From: Actinomycetota bacterium
GTDB taxonomy: Bacteria; Actinomycetota; Geothermincolia; Fen-727; Anoxymicrobiaceae
Length of the DNA: 5,664 nucleotides
NCBI GenBank assembly: GCA_003154635.1
Contig: PMDX01000150.1
Coordinates: forward strand, 10,263 to 15,926
Direction: 5' to 3'
In this document: in pieces, positions 3,942 to 5,664 of the stretch
Position numbering within the stretch: position 1 is the stretch's first letter
Layout: every line of letters starts with the position of its first letter
The notes under the pieces: generated by a model
What the model saw: only the letters and a program-made list of their open reading frames with translations
Databases searched by the model: none
Told to the model about the DNA's origin: nothing
Position numbers and translations under genes: made by a program

Positions 3942-5618
3942 ATGCCGAAGTCGAATGAGATTGAAGCACGCTGGTGGGGTTGGGGCGACATAAACAAGAC
4001 CTACGAAGTCGAGAAACGTCCCACCTACGTGCCTTTCATAGAAGAGAAGCTCGACGTTGAAGTCGAGCACGTCCGCACCCCGGATCCCGACATGAGCGAG
4101 CTGGAGTTGCGTGAGTCCCGGTTACAGTCTGACGCGATCGACGCGCTCAAGAAGATAGTAGGGGAGGACAACGTTTCGACCACGAGGCGGGACCGCGTCA
4201 TGCACGCTATAGGAAGGAGCTACCGCGACTGTCTGCTTGCGCGCATGGGACAGATAAAACACCCGCCCGACGCGGTCATATTCCCGGGCTCGGAAGACGA
4301 GGTAGTCGAGCTGCTGAAGCTGGCCGAGGATAGGTCGCTTGCCGTCACGCCTTTCTGCGGGGGCTCGAGCGTCGTCGGCGGTGTCGAGCCACTCGACATC
4401 GAGGGTTTCGCCGGCACGCTATCCGTCGACCTGAGGCGCATGGACAAAGTGCTGCGGGTCGACGTCGAGAGTCGCACCGCCCGCATCCAGGCCGGGATTT
4501 GGGGTCCGGAGCTCGAGGACGAGCTCGCGAAGTTCAAGGTGTACCTGGGGCACGCGCCCGAGTCTTTTCTCTACAGCGGGCTCGGCGGCTGGATAGCGAG
4601 CCGGGGAGCAGGCCGCCAATCGACCAGCTACGGCAAGATAGAGGAGATGATCGAGTCCGTCCGCATCGTGACTCCCCGCGGCGTGATCGAGACCAGGGAC
4701 GTGCCTGCCTCGGCGACCGGGCCCGACCTCGACAGGATATTCTGTGGGTCCGAGGGTACGCTAGGCATTATCACTGAGGCGACTATGAAGGTACACCCGC
4801 TGCCGCAGGCTTACGATTACCGCGGCCAGCTCTTCAAGACTTTCGAGGGCGGAGTTCAGGCGGTGCGCGAGATACTGCAGCACGGCCTTTTCCCCGAAAC
4901 CATAAGAATATCCGACGACGAGGAAAGCTCCATGGCCATGCGGGTGCGCAGGCCCTCCAGCAATCCCACCAAGGAACAGGCCATGCAGAGCGCGCTCAAA
5001 GGGCTGAGCCGACTCGGCTGGTCGTTCGAGACAGGTGCGTTCGCGATCCTGGGGTGCGAGGGCAAAAAGGTCGATGTGGCGGTCCGCATGAAACGCATGC
5101 AGGCTATCTGCCGTAAGAACGGCGCGATGCCGCTCGGCAAGGGAGCCGGCATGGAGTGGTTCGAGACGCGCTACGACAACCCGTACCTGCGCGACATAAT
5201 GTTCGGCTGGGGCGTGATGACGGACACGCTTGAGACCGCGACGACGTGGGATAACATAATGCCGCTCTACCATGCGGTCAAGAAATCGATACGGGGAGCG
5301 CTGGCCGACTACGATTCGCGGTCCATGGTCACGTGCCACCTCTCTCATTCCTACGTCACGGGCTCGAGCCTCTATTTCATCTTCCTCGGCAAGATCGCCA
5401 GGGGACGCGAGATCGAGCAGTGGGAGCACGTCAAGAGAACGGCGGGGGACACCATCCTTGCAAACGGCGGCACCATCACTCACCATCACGGCGTAGGTTA
5501 CGAGCACGCGCCGTGGTTCGAGCGCGAGTACGGGCCCCAGGGCATGGAGCTCTTGCGCGGCATGAAAAAGGCTCTCGACCCTGCGGGCATCATGAACCCG
5601 GGCAAGCTCCTGCCCTGA
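3942..5618 (+). CDS. FAD-linked oxidase-fold enzyme, alkyldihydroxyacetonephosphate synthase (AGPS) type
   Basis: A 558-residue flavoprotein of the vanillyl-alcohol-oxidase/PCMH family. In eukaryotes AGPS swaps the acyl group of acyl-DHAP for a fatty alcohol, making the ether bond of ether lipids, without net redox change. Family-specific features recalled from human and guinea-pig AGPS are present in order: the N-terminal RWWGWGD (10-16; human has a WNGWG motif), PPDAVIFPGSEDEVV (108-122), FAD loop PFCGGSSVVGGVEP (137-150), GHAPES (203-208), GLGGWIASRGAG (213-224), TGPDLDRIFCGSEGTLGIIT (259-278), YLRD (415-418), SHSYVTGSSLYF (468-479), NGGTITHHHGVG (508-519) and MNPGKLL at the end. Tyr471, Arg417 and the HHH at 514-516 line up with the catalytic Tyr578, Arg515 and His cluster of guinea-pig AGPS as I remember them. 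There is no signal peptide or peroxisomal extension; it is probably cytoplasmic or membrane-associated. No acyltransferase or reductase partner is visible. The alternative is a related glycolate/lactate-type FAD oxidase acting on another substrate, but the HHHGVG and N-terminal motifs favour AGPS. The substrate in this bacterium is not proven. Confidence 0.9.
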   Translation: MPKSNEIEARWWGWGDINKTYEVEKRPTYVPFIEEKLDVEVEHVRTPDPDMSELELRESRLQSDAIDALKKIVGEDNVSTTRRDRVMHAIGRSYRDCLLARMGQIKHPPDAVIFPGSEDEVVELLKLAEDRSLAVTPFCGGSSVVGGVEPLDIEGFAGTLSVDLRRMDKVLRVDVESRTARIQAGIWGPELEDELAKFKVYLGHAPESFLYSGLGGWIASRGAGRQSTSYGKIEEMIESVRIVTPRGVIETRDVPASATGPDLDRIFCGSEGTLGIITEATMKVHPLPQAYDYRGQLFKTFEGGVQAVREILQHGLFPETIRISDDEESSMAMRVRRPSSNPTKEQAMQSALKGLSRLGWSFETGAFAILGCEGKKVDVAVRMKRMQAICRKNGAMPLGKGAGMEWFETRYDNPYLRDIMFGWGVMTDTLETATTWDNIMPLYHAVKKSIRGALADYDSRSMVTCHLSHSYVTGSSLYFIFLGKIARGREIEQWEHVKRTAGDTILANGGTITHHHGVGYEHAPWFEREYGPQGMELLRGMKKALDPAGIMNPGKLLP

Positions 5619-5634
5619 GGCGGAGGCGCCTCAG
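5615..5634 (+). terminator. Hairpin overlapping the AGPS-like stop codon
   Basis: CTGAGGCG (5615-5622) pairs perfectly with CGCCTCAG (5627-5634) around a GAGG loop, and the TGA stop lies in the 5' arm. No T-run follows. It may be a weak terminator, an mRNA-stabilising stem, or a structure between two coupled genes. Confidence 0.35.
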
Positions 5635-5655
5635 CCGGTGCTGGAGGTGCCGAAC

Positions 5656-5664
5656 GTGACGGCC
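5656..5664 (+). CDS. Possible start of the next gene, cut by the window edge
   Basis: GTG at 5656 is preceded by GGAGG (5643-5647) with an 8-nt gap, which is good start-site spacing 37 bp after the AGPS-like stop. Only three codons (GTG ACG GCC) are visible, so the product cannot be named. If real, this gene may form an operon with the AGPS-like gene. Confidence 0.25.

Noticed and set aside
4761..5507. Minus-strand open frame of 248 codons inside the AGPS-like gene
   Set aside because: It lies fully opposite a well-conserved enzyme and has no recognisable motif; long shadow frames are common in GC-rich genes.
1..5664. Search for a defence system, CRISPR array, insertion sequence or phage genes
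   Set aside because: All sizeable genes have housekeeping or signalling identities; no repeats with spacers, transposase motifs or terminal inverted repeats were seen.

Overview
The window is bacterial chromosomal DNA, about 60% GC by eye. It is densely coded, with short intergenic gaps and good Shine-Dalgarno sites. AGG and ATA codons are common even though the DNA is GC-rich, so this does not look like a Streptomyces-type genome; a deep-branching actinobacterium or another high-GC, perhaps anaerobic, lineage is possible. I cannot assign a taxon from sequence alone. I see no mobile element, CRISPR array, tRNA or rRNA.

Layout from left to right. (1) The window opens inside the 3' end of a cysteine synthase gene (cysK type, + strand, ends at 352). 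(2) Facing it, 28 bp away, is a minus-strand gene (1334 to 381) for an unusual regulator with two DNA-binding domains: a MerR-type winged helix at the N-terminus and a complete TetR-like protein after it. It has a recognisable sigma-70-type promoter (TTGACC, 18 bp, TATACT). (3) Divergent from it, across about 164 bp, runs a two-gene signalling operon: a membrane histidine kinase with a large extracytoplasmic, Cache-like sensor (preferred start 1499, not 1469), and a single-domain response regulator whose start lies 32 nt inside the kinase gene. (4) A 192-bp gap holds a possible 14-codon ORF, a small hairpin and a very strong GC-rich hairpin. (5) Next is a full-length FAD-dependent oxidase-fold enzyme closely resembling alkyldihydroxyacetonephosphate synthase (AGPS), the enzyme that makes the ether bond in eukaryotic ether lipids. 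Its stop codon sits in a hairpin, and a possible start of another gene follows at the right edge.

How the parts may work together: the kinase and receiver form a coupled sensor pair with no DNA-binding output in the window, so the receiver must act by protein contact or phosphotransfer. The MerR-TetR hybrid lies head to head with the kinase operon and could control itself, the kinase, or both. The AGPS-like gene follows on the same strand and has its own strong ribosome site. A functional link between membrane sensing and ether-lipid synthesis is attractive but is inference from position only. The two most notable items are the double-HTH regulator and the bacterial AGPS homologue.
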